Source: CAYVWB01 sp964455395
GTDB taxonomy: Bacteria; Desulfobacterota; Desulfovibrionia; Desulfovibrionales; Desulfovibrionaceae
Direction: 5' to 3'
Assembly (NCBI GenBank): GCA_964455395.1
Contig: CAYVWB010000010.1
Location: 20,474-84,473, forward strand
DNA length: 64,000 bases
Shown in pieces: positions 9,081 through 17,866 of the stretch. The position numbers and the translations under genes are program-made. The notes beneath the pieces were generated by a model. The model did not search any database, had not been told where the DNA came from, and saw only the letters and a list, made by a program, of their open reading frames with translations. Position 1 is the first letter of the stretch. Every line of letters begins with the position of its first letter.

Positions 9081-10133
9081 ATGATCAAGGCGAGCATCAA
9101 TGGTTTCGGTCGCATCGGCCGCACCGCCATGCGGGTCTATCTGAGCCGTCCGGACCTCCGGGAGGCCCTGGACATCGCAGCCATCAACACCTCCGGCAGC
9201 ATGAATCTGGAAGGCTGGGCCATGTTGCTGAAGCACGACACAACCTATCGCGGCCTACCCAATGAATTCGCCTGGGAAGAAACGCGGCCCGCCAGCGAGG
9301 CCACGGACGCCGACCCCGAGATCGGCGTCTTCATCATCGACGGCAAGCGCATCCCCGTCACGGCGCAACGCGATCCCGCCAAACTCCCGTGGAAGGAGTA
9401 CGGCGTGGAACTCGTGTTGGAGTGCACCGGCGTCTTCCTGAGCGAAGACAAGGCCAAAGCGCACCTGGAAGCCGGCGCCAGACGTGTGCTCCTCTCCGCG
9501 CCGGCCAAAGGCGGCGGCGTGGAAACCCACCTCCTCGGCGTCTCCAAGCACGCGCCTTCCGGGGCCATCGTCTCCAACGCCTCCTGCACCACCAACTGCG
9601 TGGCCCCTGTCATGGAAGTCCTGCACGAAGCCCTGGGCGTGAAGAAAGCAAGCCTCACCACCGTGCATGCCTACACCGACGGGCAGAACATCCAGGACGG
9701 CTCGCACAAGAAGGACATGTACCGCGCGCGCGCCGCCGCGGAGAACCTGGCGCCCACCTCCACCGGCGCAGCCAAGGCCGTGACCCAGGTCATCCCGGCG
9801 TTGGATGGGCTCTTCGACGGTCTGGCCATCCGCACGCCCACGGTCACCGGCTCCATCTCGGACATCGTGGCGCTCACGAGCCGGGAGACGACCATCGCCG
9901 AAGTCAACGAGATCTTCACCAGGGCCGCCGCTTCCAACGCCATGCGCGGCGTGCTCGGCGTGACCGAAGAACCCCTCGTCTCCAGCGACATCATCGGCTC
10001 CAGCTATTCGTGCATTGTGGCGCTGCCCTTCACCAACGTCATCGACGGCGACCTGGTGAAGGTGCTTGCTTGGTACGACAACGAATGGGGCTACTGCTCA
10101 CGTCTGGTGGAGCTGGCCACGAAGCTCGACTGA
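9081..10133 (+). CDS. gap: Type I glyceraldehyde-3-phosphate dehydrogenase
   Basis: A 350-residue GAPDH that oxidises glyceraldehyde 3-phosphate to 1,3-bisphosphoglycerate with NAD(P) in glycolysis/gluconeogenesis. The Rossmann start is INGFGRIGR; the catalytic cysteine is Cys169 in SNASCTTNC; HAYTDGQN and WYDNEWGY are the conserved C-terminal motifs. It is somewhat longer than the usual 330-335 residues, the extra length lying before the active site (region around ETRPASEATDADPE). ATG at 9081 follows GGGAGGAA; earlier in-frame codons lack a ribosome-binding site. The gene stands alone and is followed by a terminator. Confidence 0.96.
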   Translation: MIKASINGFGRIGRTAMRVYLSRPDLREALDIAAINTSGSMNLEGWAMLLKHDTTYRGLPNEFAWEETRPASEATDADPEIGVFIIDGKRIPVTAQRDPAKLPWKEYGVELVLECTGVFLSEDKAKAHLEAGARRVLLSAPAKGGGVETHLLGVSKHAPSGAIVSNASCTTNCVAPVMEVLHEALGVKKASLTTVHAYTDGQNIQDGSHKKDMYRARAAAENLAPTSTGAAKAVTQVIPALDGLFDGLAIRTPTVTGSISDIVALTSRETTIAEVNEIFTRAAASNAMRGVLGVTEEPLVSSDIIGSSYSCIVALPFTNVIDGDLVKVLAWYDNEWGYCSRLVELATKLD

Positions 10134-10157
10134 ACGGCGTCACCCGGGACTGTGCGC

Positions 10158-10188
10158 AAACGCCGGCGGGGTCATTCCGTCGGCGTTT
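10158..10188 (+). terminator. Terminator hairpin after the GAPDH gene
   Basis: A 12-bp stem AAACGCCGGCGG/CCGTCGGCGTTT with one G-U pair and a 7-base loop, ending in TTTG. It lies 24 bases after the GAPDH stop. Confidence 0.65.
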
Positions 10189-10291
10189 GTCGTGTGCGCG
10201 CAGGGGAAGTGGGGCGAGGAAGGGAGACGGGAAACGCCCCCCGGCTGCGGCCGTGGCGCGTGCTTCGATATGGCGGCCATGGGCGCTCGGA

Positions 10292-10624
10292 TCACGGATG
10301 ACAGCTGAAATGTCGGCCCCAGTCGCCTGCGGCGGGGGCGGCGCCGCGGCGCACGTCGTCCAGAAAGGCGGTGTATTCGTCATAGGTCAATGCGCCGTCG
10401 CTGCCTGCGGCCGAGGTGAAGTAGCCCAGGCTGGAGAAACGGCAGACCACGCCGAATTCCTCGGCGGTGACGGCGCCGTCGCCATCGTGGTCCATGGCTC
10501 TGAAACGGCCGATGCGTTGCGCCGCGGCGTTGGGGGTCAGCGGGCCCAGGCTGTGCGCCAGCATGAGGACGCCGACAAGCGCCAGCGACGTCGCGAGGTG
10601 GAGTAGTGGAAACGGGGTGCGCAT
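10292..10624 (-). CDS. Exported EF-hand domain protein
   Basis: A 110-residue protein. An N-terminal hydrophobic segment (LLHLATSLALVGVLMLAHSL) looks like a signal peptide or anchor. One canonical EF-hand loop, DHDGDGAVTAEE, is followed by a degenerate second loop around GSDGALTYDE that lacks the first acidic ligands. It probably binds Ca2+ in the periplasm or envelope. It lies 93 bases downstream of the RND pump gene on the same strand and may be the last gene of that cluster. The ATG follows TAGGA. A specific function is not known. Confidence 0.75.
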   Translation of the reverse strand: MRTPFPLLHLATSLALVGVLMLAHSLGPLTPNAAAQRIGRFRAMDHDGDGAVTAEEFGVVCRFSSLGYFTSAAGSDGALTYDEYTAFLDDVRRGAAPAAGDWGRHFSCHP

Positions 10625-10717
10625 GCGTCATCCTACCACGACCATGCTGCGTTTCGATGACAGCGCGTACGAGGACGCCGCGTACGATGAAAACGCGTGC
10701 GGGGACGCCGCAGGCTG

Positions 10718-13700
10718 CTACACGTCCGCAGCGGCGGTCTCGTCCTGGTCTTCGGGCGCAGTTTCGGCGTGGCGCGCCTTGCGGGCCTCGCGCCATTCGC
10801 GCAGCTGCTCCAGGATGTCCCACTCCACGGGGACGATGAAGAGCGTCAGCGCCGTGGCGGTGAACAGCCCCGTGACGAAGGTGGAGGCCATGGCGCCCCA
10901 GACGAGGGAATAGTCCGGAAAACCGATGGCCATGGGCAGCAACCCCAGGGAGGTGGTGAGCGTCGTCAGCAGGATGGGCCGCAGCCGCACCTGAACGCCT
11001 CGTCGGATGGCTTCCGCGCGGGAAGCTCCCTCCGCGCGCACACGATTCATGAAATCCACCAGCACCAGGGAATCGTTCACCACCACGCCCGTGACACCCA
11101 CCGTGGCGATGAAGCTGTTCACCGTGAAGAGCGACTGCGTCACCAGCTTGCCGAAGACCACGCCGATGAGCGAAAACACCACCGCCGAAAGGATGATGAG
11201 TGGTTGCAGATAGCTGCGGAACTGGTTCGCCAATATAAGATAGATGAGCAGCACCGCGATGACGAAAGCGTACGCCAGGGACGCATACGACCGCTGCGTG
11301 GACTCGAAGTCCCCGCCGAATGCCACTTGCGCGCCGGGGTGTTCCGCTTTGATGGTTTGGTAGAAGGCTTTGATCTCGTTGACGATGACCGGTACGGAGA
11401 CGTGCGCCGGCGCGCCGGGAGCGACATTCGCGCTGATGGTGACGGAGCGTTCGCCGTCGTAGCGGATGAGGTAGGCCGGCTCCGTGTAGGCTTCCAGCCG
11501 CGCCAGATCCCCCAGCCGCACGGGGCCGCTGGGGTGCTCCACCAGGGGGATGTTCAGCGCCATGTCCGGCGAGGTAAGGTACGCTGGCGAGAACCGCAGC
11601 TTCAGGTCCACATCCTCGTCCGTCAGGCGGTATTCGCCCACGTAGGCGCCGTCCAACACGCTGGCCGCCAGCCGAGCCACGCGGTCCGGCCGGATGCCGT
11701 ACTCGGCGGCGCGGGCTTCGTCGATACGCAGATGATAGACGCGGTTGGGCTGCGCCGTGTCCGCGTTCAGCTCCGTCAAATGGGGCGCATAGCGCTCCGC
11801 ATCGCGAATCCACCCGAGCAGGGCGTCGGCCAGGCTCTCCACGCTCTGGGGGTTCTGGCCCAGCACCCGCACGGAGAGGTCCTTGCCGCCGGGCGGGCCG
11901 CTCTTCTCCGCGCGCAGACGGTACGTCCAGCCCTCCTTGGCGAAGGCCTCCTTGACCCGCGTGCGCATGTTTTCCAGGTGGATGAGGGGGTCGTTGCCGG
12001 GGGCGTTGCGGAAGTCCTGCAACTCCTTGGCGGGCAAGGTGACAACCACGTAGCCGTAGTTGTCGCCGAAGACCATCTCGTAGTCCTCGTTCAGATAGAA
12101 TCCCGCAAAGGCCAGCGCGCTTTCAGCCATGGAGGGGCCATCCGCCATGACGAACTCCGAAATGTCGCGCAGCGTGGCGGCCACCTCGGTGTTGGGTGTG
12201 GAAGCCGGGCCCTCGGCGATGATGTAGTAGAGGTTGTAGTCGTCCGGGAAGAACTTGATGCGGATGAGCGGCGCCGCCCCCGTGATGGAAGCCGCCAGCA
12301 TGCCGATGGCGGCCACGAACAGCACCAGCACCACCCCCAGGCTGAGGAACCGCCGGCGCAAGGTGAACCGCGTGATCCAGTTGGTGAACCGCCGGCACAA
12401 GGCGATGACGAAGTTGTCGCGGTCCTCGTCCGGGATCTTGCTGTGGCGGCGTGGACCGTGGGAGAGATAGTGGATGGGCAGGATGAAGAGGCATTCGAAG
12501 AGCGAGGCGATGAGCGCGAAGGTGATGGCGATGGGGATCTGCGCGAAGAACTCCCCTGTGGTCCCCGTCATGATGAGCATGGGAAGAAACGCTGCGCCCG
12601 TGGTGAGGGTGGCGCTCACCACGGGGAAGAACACCTCCGAAGCGCCGTTGACGATGGCTTCCCGCAGGGGCTCGCCTTCCTGCACGTGGCGGTAGATGTT
12701 CTCCACCACCACGATGGCGTCGTCCACGATGATCCCGGAGACGAGTACGAAGGAAAAGAGCGTGATTTCGTTGAGTGAATTCCCCGTGAAGTACATCAAC
12801 GTCATGGTGACGAGGAAAGCGAAGGGGATGCCTACCGTGGTGAGCGCCGCATTGCGAAAGCCCATGAAATACCAGATGAGGAAAGCCACCAGCACGATGC
12901 CCACAAGCAGGTTCATGCCCAGAGTGGAGATGGCGTCCTTGATGTAGACGGTGGAGTCCTGGCTCAGCACCAGATCCACGCCTTCATCGGCGAGCCGGGG
13001 GCCGAAGCTCGCCGTCACCTCGGCCACGGCGTTCTTGATGTCCAGGGCGTTGCCGTTCTCCGTCTTGATGACTTGCAAGGAGACGGAAGGCCGACCGTTC
13101 ACCGACGTGATGACAGAGGGGTCGCGGTAGTCCAGCACCGCCGCGCTGATGACGTCCTCCACCCGCACGAAGGAGCCGTCGCCGTCGCGCCGCACGATGG
13201 TCTCCACCACGTCCTGCCGGCTGCGGAAGCGTTCGTCCACCTTCACCACGAATTTGGCGGCTTGGGCGTCCCCCGTGGTGTAGTCCCCCGCAGGAATGGA
13301 GACGTTGGCGTGCGTCAGCGCGGAGACCACATCGTCGTAGGTCACGCCGAGGCGCGTCATCTTCTCCGGGTCCAGATAGACATGGAACTCGCGCTCGTAC
13401 TCGCCTTGCAGCTTCACCTCCTGCACGCCGGGGATCTGCCGCAAGGCTATCTTCATCTCCTCCGCCATCAGGGAGAGCGCGCGGTTGGAGCGGTCCCCCG
13501 CCAGATTCACGGCCACCACGGGGAGCCAGTCCGAGGTCTCGATGTTGGTGAACTCGGGCGGATCGATGCCGTCAGGCAAGTCCTGCAGGATGGAGAGCAC
13601 CTGGAAGCGCAGCTCGTCATAGAGGCGCTCGTACTCCGAGTCGTCCACGAATTTCACGAGGATGGAGCTGGACTCCTGATAGGAGGTGGAGCGGATGAAC

Positions 13701-13936
13701 TCCACGTCCTCCACATCCTCCAGCGCATCCTCGATCTTGTTGGTGATGAGCGTCTCCACTTCTTCAGCGGAAGCGCCCGGATAGACCGTGGTGATGACCA
13801 CCTTGCCGAAGTTGATGAGGGGGTAGCGCTCGATGGGCATGGCCACCAAGGCGTACGCTCCCACCACCATCAACAGCACGAAGACGAGATTGAACAGGAC
13901 CTGTTGCTGCAGGGAGTATTCGACGACAGCTTTCAC
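10718..13936 (-). CDS. RND-family efflux transporter permease subunit
   Basis: A 1072-residue inner-membrane pump of the AcrB/HAE type. Hydrophobic TM1 is near residues 12-32, followed by the large porter loop (YPGASAEEVETLI), TM2-6 with the proton-relay motif SGIIVDDAIVVVENI near residue 400, and a second half with the matching GVVVNDSLVLVDF. The GTG start at 13936 has GGAGG upstream and is overlapped by the stop of a 14-codon leader ORF. It should work with a periplasmic adaptor (HlyD-type gene at 17867-18898) and an outer-membrane channel, which is not in the window. The substrate is unknown. Confidence 0.93.
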   Translation of the reverse strand: MKAVVEYSLQQQVLFNLVFVLLMVVGAYALVAMPIERYPLINFGKVVITTVYPGASAEEVETLITNKIEDALEDVEDVEFIRSTSYQESSSILVKFVDDSEYERLYDELRFQVLSILQDLPDGIDPPEFTNIETSDWLPVVAVNLAGDRSNRALSLMAEEMKIALRQIPGVQEVKLQGEYEREFHVYLDPEKMTRLGVTYDDVVSALTHANVSIPAGDYTTGDAQAAKFVVKVDERFRSRQDVVETIVRRDGDGSFVRVEDVISAAVLDYRDPSVITSVNGRPSVSLQVIKTENGNALDIKNAVAEVTASFGPRLADEGVDLVLSQDSTVYIKDAISTLGMNLLVGIVLVAFLIWYFMGFRNAALTTVGIPFAFLVTMTLMYFTGNSLNEITLFSFVLVSGIIVDDAIVVVENIYRHVQEGEPLREAIVNGASEVFFPVVSATLTTGAAFLPMLIMTGTTGEFFAQIPIAITFALIASLFECLFILPIHYLSHGPRRHSKIPDEDRDNFVIALCRRFTNWITRFTLRRRFLSLGVVLVLFVAAIGMLAASITGAAPLIRIKFFPDDYNLYYIIAEGPASTPNTEVAATLRDISEFVMADGPSMAESALAFAGFYLNEDYEMVFGDNYGYVVVTLPAKELQDFRNAPGNDPLIHLENMRTRVKEAFAKEGWTYRLRAEKSGPPGGKDLSVRVLGQNPQSVESLADALLGWIRDAERYAPHLTELNADTAQPNRVYHLRIDEARAAEYGIRPDRVARLAASVLDGAYVGEYRLTDEDVDLKLRFSPAYLTSPDMALNIPLVEHPSGPVRLGDLARLEAYTEPAYLIRYDGERSVTISANVAPGAPAHVSVPVIVNEIKAFYQTIKAEHPGAQVAFGGDFESTQRSYASLAYAFVIAVLLIYLILANQFRSYLQPLIILSAVVFSLIGVVFGKLVTQSLFTVNSFIATVGVTGVVVNDSLVLVDFMNRVRAEGASRAEAIRRGVQVRLRPILLTTLTTSLGLLPMAIGFPDYSLVWGAMASTFVTGLFTATALTLFIVPVEWDILEQLREWREARKARHAETAPEDQDETAAADV

Positions 13937-13977
13937 GCAAGGCCTCCGACGAGTCGCGGCTGGCGGTTCGGGCTCAT
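13933..13977 (-). CDS. Possible 14-residue leader peptide of the RND gene
   Basis: A short frame MSPNRQPRLVGGLA starts at 13977, has GGAGG eight bases upstream, and its TGA overlaps the GTG start of the RND gene (GCGTGA). The arrangement suggests translational coupling. It is too short to judge by composition, so it could be chance. Confidence 0.35.
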   Translation of the reverse strand: MSPNRQPRLVGGLA

Positions 13978-14002
13978 GAGCTCAACCTCCAACTCCTACC
14001 CC

Positions 14003-14050
14003 ATTCCTGCCGGAAAGGGAACTCGCATTCACGTGAACTGTCGCAGGAAT
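14003..14050. promoter_or_regulatory. Nested inverted repeats upstream of the RND gene
   Basis: ATTCCTGC (14003-14010) is repeated inverted as GCAGGAAT (14043-14050), enclosing the perfect 10-bp palindrome TTCACGTGAA (14028-14037). A further palindrome GCTCATGAGC lies at 13972-13981. They fall in the 145-base gap between the membrane-protein gene and the pump gene, suggesting regulator binding; no matching regulator gene is in the window. Confidence 0.4.
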
Positions 14051-14081
14051 CCGAAGCGAAGCCAGTCTGGCGCGCCACCAC

Positions 14082-14555
14082 TCAGCGCAGCTGAAACGCC
14101 AGAAACGGCGTCACCGCCAGACGCCCCAGGGTCAGCCACCGCTGGTGCGGCGTCACCCGCGGGAGGAACTCCGGAACCGGCGCCCACGTCACGGCCAGCG
14201 CCATGACCCACGCCGCCGTGACGTCTCCCGCCAACACGCCGAAGAAGCTCCCCACGAACGCCAAGCCGCACCCGAACGCCAACAACAGCTTCGTCACCAG
14301 AAAGAGAATGGCCACGGCGTGACGCGTCTCCAGCGCCGAAGCGAGCAGGAAGAGGACCGCCAGCGTCACCCACACCCACCACTCCTCCTCCTGATACCCC
14401 GAGGTCGACAGCGGGATCAGCGTGATGAGCGCAAGCGCATACCATGTGGAGCGGTACGCCCATCGCTCCAGCAGGCTGAACACCAGATGCGTTTCCACCT
14501 GACGCGCCAGCCACGGGGCTTCCAGAAGCGCATGGAGACGATGAAACGGATGCAT
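14082..14555 (-). CDS. Small integral membrane protein of unknown function
   Basis: A 157-residue protein with four or five hydrophobic stretches (around YALALITLIPL, VWVTLAVLFLLAS, AVAILFLVTKLLLAFG, GLAFVGSFFGVL, AAWVMALAV). It has no recognised motif. It begins 27 bases after the prenyltransferase stop on the same strand and is probably co-transcribed, so it may assist lipid or prenyl metabolism or the pump. No assignment is possible. Confidence 0.7.
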   Translation of the reverse strand: MHPFHRLHALLEAPWLARQVETHLVFSLLERWAYRSTWYALALITLIPLSTSGYQEEEWWVWVTLAVLFLLASALETRHAVAILFLVTKLLLAFGCGLAFVGSFFGVLAGDVTAAWVMALAVTWAPVPEFLPRVTPHQRWLTLGRLAVTPFLAFQLR

Positions 14556-14582
14556 GGCGGCGCCAGACGAAAGAGCAGAGGG

Positions 14583-15488
14583 TTACATGACAGCGCCCAG
14601 GATATACCCAAGCGCATAGAGTGCAATCATCAGCGTCATCAACAGCATGTACCGCAGCTGGGCCCCCGCCGAATGCGCGATGTCTCCCAGCGTGAACACC
14701 ATGGCGAGGAGCAGGGCGAGGCATCCCCCCTGGAAGGCCCCGGCCCACGGCCCCTGCCACGGGGTGAACAGCACGGAGCTGGACACCGCGCCGAACGCCA
14801 GGACAAGAGCCGTTCCTGCCGCAAAACGCACGCCGCCCATGGTGGCCACGGTGCGCTTGCCTGCGTCACGGTCTGCGGGGACATCCGGCAAGGAGGTGGC
14901 GATGCTGCTACAGGTGTGGAGGATCATGAAAGGAATGAGCAGAAGCCAGGGGAATTCGCCAAAGCCGTCGGCTTGGGCGTAATAGGCCATCACGGGGAGC
15001 AGGCCGCCGCAGCCCAGACCTTGCAAGAGTTCACCGCCGCCGCGATAGTTCAGCCGCCACGGCGGAGCGCTGTACAGCGCGATCAGCATGAGCCCCCCGA
15101 GGGCCATGGGAAGAAAGAGCGGTCGGCCAAGCCAAGTGACGACCCCGGCAAGGCACAGCACCCCCGCTGCAGCGTAGACGCCAGCGCGCTTCAGCTGTGC
15201 TGGCGTCAAGTCGCCGTCGGGCAGCACGCGGGAGCCCCCGGAAAACATGGTGTATCCTGTGTTGATGGCGTCGGCTTCGCGGTCGAAGTAGTCGTTCCAG
15301 AAGACGATGGCCAGCTGCTGCGCCCAGCCGTAGAGCATGACGAGCAGGAAGATATCCCACCGGATGGCGCCTGTGTCGGCATAGGCCAGCGCTTGGCCCA
15401 GCAGCAACGGCAGGACAAGATTGATGTTGGAAGGCGGACGGGACGCCTTCAGCCACACCCGCAGCTCGGAACGGGGGGTGACGCTCAT
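14583..15488 (-). CDS. UbiA-family prenyltransferase
   Basis: A 301-residue polytopic membrane enzyme. The first Asp-rich prenyl-diphosphate site is NDYFDREAD (Asn65-Asp73); the second is DVPADRDAGKR in the next cytosolic loop. The family attaches isoprenyl chains to aromatic or other acceptors, as in menaquinone, ubiquinone or heme O synthesis. ATG at 15488 follows AGGAGAG; its ATGA overlaps the stop of the dikinase-like gene, so translation is likely coupled. It could be the prenyltransferase of a menaquinone pathway, but no other quinone genes are nearby and the context points to another lipid-linked substrate. Confidence 0.88.
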   Translation of the reverse strand: MSVTPRSELRVWLKASRPPSNINLVLPLLLGQALAYADTGAIRWDIFLLVMLYGWAQQLAIVFWNDYFDREADAINTGYTMFSGGSRVLPDGDLTPAQLKRAGVYAAAGVLCLAGVVTWLGRPLFLPMALGGLMLIALYSAPPWRLNYRGGGELLQGLGCGGLLPVMAYYAQADGFGEFPWLLLIPFMILHTCSSIATSLPDVPADRDAGKRTVATMGGVRFAAGTALVLAFGAVSSSVLFTPWQGPWAGAFQGGCLALLLAMVFTLGDIAHSAGAQLRYMLLMTLMIALYALGYILGAVM

Positions 15489-17863
15489 GGGCTCTCCTGT
15501 GGGTTGGATGATCGCGACAGCCGACGCACTTCGCCGGACTGCCCGTCCACGCGGAGGATGTCGCCGTTGGTGAAGCGGGTCACGGCGTCGGGAACGCCGG
15601 TGACGCAAGGGACGCCGTACTCACGCGCGATGATGGCGCCGTGCACCAGCATGCCGCCGCGTCGCTCCACGATGGCCGCAGCCAGCGGCGCCACGAAGGT
15701 CATGGCGGGGTCCACGGAGTCGCAGACCAGCACCTCCCCTTCGCGCAAGTCGAAGAGATCGCCGCGGCGGCGCACCACGCGAGCCGGCCCCTCGGCCACG
15801 CCAGCGCTGGCCGGCTGACCGTGGACGACATCGCCCCCGGCGGTGGACATGCCGTTGCGGGCGCGCGCTTCCCGGCGGCGCGTCTCCAGCCGTTCCCGCA
15901 GGGCGGCGCGGCCCCGCAGCACGGCGGCCACGTCCTCAGGGGTGAGCAGCGCCAAGGCGCGTTGTGTGTTGCGTTTTGCATCAAGCATGTCTGCTGCATG
16001 GCGGAAAGCCATGGCGCCTTCGGAGGAAGCACGGGTGTCACGGATGGTAAACGAGTCGCCTGACTGTGTTTTCTTGTTCTCGATGATGGCGCTTGATGTG
16101 GTGCGATGTGCATCAGCGTGGTTCCGCAGACGCCGTCTTCCCTCACTCACGGCGTCCAGCAGTGCGGCCTCCACACGACCGAGAGCGAAGTTGTCGTCAT
16201 CGCGGAGACGGAACGCCGCGCGCGCCAGATCCAGCAGTTCATGAGCGAAGGGCTGTTCCTCCTCGGAGAAAGCGGAGAAATAGCGAGATTCCAGGGATTC
16301 CCGGGAAAGGGAGCGGGACGGACGTGTGACGCGGTCGCTGGCGGCCATCCGGGCAAGCAGTTGCAACAGGGCGTGCTCGCCCTCCTCACACCACGCCTCA
16401 TGACATGTCAGCGCCCCGAAATCATCCATGAAGTCGTCAAGTTCCCTGGTGAAGTCCATGTCTGCGGCGGGGCGTTCGCCCGCTGCGGCCCGTTCTCTGG
16501 CGGTGGGGTTTTCCCGCAGGTGTTCGGCCAGCGCATGGAGCGCATTGTTGCGGCGTACGCCTTCCAGCTGCTGGCCTGCAAGAAGATCCCTGAAGGCGAA
16601 TGGGTCCTCGGGCTGCACGCGGTCGTTGTAGATCTGTCCGAAAAGCCGCACAGCGTGCGCAAGGGGCACACATTCCTCATAATAACGAGTCTTCCAGTGC
16701 TCGAAGGCGGCGCGGCGGTGGTCTATCTCTTCGGCCAACTCCTGGTCATCCAGGTCGGCGGGATGCAGCTCCACGAGTTCGGCTGCGGCGTCCTCCATGG
16801 CGGGCATCAATTCCTCCTCCACAGTGGCGCGGAGGCGTTTGAGTTGCGTGAAGCCGCGACGCAGGGAGAGCTCCCAGGGACGGCGGTCCTTGCGTTCCCA
16901 GGGGGCGCGCGGGTCTTCGTCGCCATTGCCGGCAGTGGTCTTGGAGGCGTCGCCCAGGGTGGTGATGGGTCGCGCCTGGAGCATGATGAAGTCGTCGCGC
17001 AGAAGCCACTCGATATCCGCGGGGCGCCCCAGGGCTTCCTCCCCCGTGAGGCACAGCCGGGCGAGCCGGCGGCGTTCATCCTCGGAGAGCGGGGGCGAGG
17101 CGTCCGAGGCCGGCGCGGCATGGTCGAGAAGGGCGAAGTCCTCACGGTCCAGCACCCAGCGCTCCGGCTCGACCTCCCCGGAAACCAGCGCCTCCCCTGC
17201 GCCGGCGTGCGCTTCAATGACGAGGCCTTGCGGCGCCGAGGCGTCTCCCATGGGATTGCGCGTGAAGCAGACGCCGGCGGCGCGGCCTTCGAGCATGGGG
17301 TGCACGAGACCGGCCATGGCGCTCGATTCCTGGTTGAGGCCCAACTCTCGGCGGTAGAGCAGCGCGCGGTCCGACCAGAGCGAGGCGAAGAGCGCCGGCA
17401 GCGTCGCCAGGAAATCGTCCGCATCGCGCACGTTCAAAAAGGAGTCGTGGAGGCCGGCGAAGGAGCCCCCGGCTGCGTCCTCGGCGGTGCTGGAGGATCG
17501 CAGCGCCAGTGGGTACAGTTCGGTGAAGCGCGTCCCGGCGTGGTCCAGGGCGCGGCGCAAGGCTGTGGCCACGTCCTCCGGCAGGGGGGCGCGCATGAAG
17601 CGGTTGCGGAGATCCAGGCTCAGGTCCCAGACGGCTTCCCACCGCATGGCGCGCAGGTCTTGCGCCAAGGCGTTGGCGATCACCTCGTCGAGGGTGTTGG
17701 CGGTGACAAAACGGCGGTAAGCCGCCGTGGTGACGACGAAGCCGTGATGGACCGGCAACCCGGCTGTCGCCAGCGCGACGAGGCCGACGGCCTTGCCGCC
17801 CACGCGTTGCGCCAGGTCCTCTTCGAGTGAGAGGTCATCGGTCCAGAGCGTATAGGCTTCCAT
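15485..17863 (-). CDS. PEP-synthase/rifampin phosphotransferase-like dikinase
   Basis: A 792-residue protein. An N-terminal PPDK ATP-grasp domain (about 1-310: VGGKAVGLVALATAG, LRSSSTAEDAAGGSFAG, GVCFTRNPMGD, LQARPITTL) is followed by a divergent middle of about 350 residues. At the C-terminus is the mobile phosphohistidine domain with RGGMLVHGAIIAREYGVP, catalytic His retained. The PEP/pyruvate-binding barrel that ends real PEP synthase is absent. This order matches rifampin phosphotransferase and YvkC-type dikinases, which move the beta-phosphate of ATP to a small molecule. The substrate here is unknown. It starts three bases after the adaptor gene and overlaps UbiA. Confidence 0.82.
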   Translation of the reverse strand: MEAYTLWTDDLSLEEDLAQRVGGKAVGLVALATAGLPVHHGFVVTTAAYRRFVTANTLDEVIANALAQDLRAMRWEAVWDLSLDLRNRFMRAPLPEDVATALRRALDHAGTRFTELYPLALRSSSTAEDAAGGSFAGLHDSFLNVRDADDFLATLPALFASLWSDRALLYRRELGLNQESSAMAGLVHPMLEGRAAGVCFTRNPMGDASAPQGLVIEAHAGAGEALVSGEVEPERWVLDREDFALLDHAAPASDASPPLSEDERRRLARLCLTGEEALGRPADIEWLLRDDFIMLQARPITTLGDASKTTAGNGDEDPRAPWERKDRRPWELSLRRGFTQLKRLRATVEEELMPAMEDAAAELVELHPADLDDQELAEEIDHRRAAFEHWKTRYYEECVPLAHAVRLFGQIYNDRVQPEDPFAFRDLLAGQQLEGVRRNNALHALAEHLRENPTARERAAAGERPAADMDFTRELDDFMDDFGALTCHEAWCEEGEHALLQLLARMAASDRVTRPSRSLSRESLESRYFSAFSEEEQPFAHELLDLARAAFRLRDDDNFALGRVEAALLDAVSEGRRRLRNHADAHRTTSSAIIENKKTQSGDSFTIRDTRASSEGAMAFRHAADMLDAKRNTQRALALLTPEDVAAVLRGRAALRERLETRRREARARNGMSTAGGDVVHGQPASAGVAEGPARVVRRRGDLFDLREGEVLVCDSVDPAMTFVAPLAAAIVERRGGMLVHGAIIAREYGVPCVTGVPDAVTRFTNGDILRVDGQSGEVRRLSRSSNPQESP

Positions 17864-17866
17864 GGC

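Noticed and set aside
15485..17863. Full phosphoenolpyruvate synthase
   Set aside because: The C-terminal PEP/pyruvate-binding barrel is missing; the protein ends with the phosphohistidine domain.
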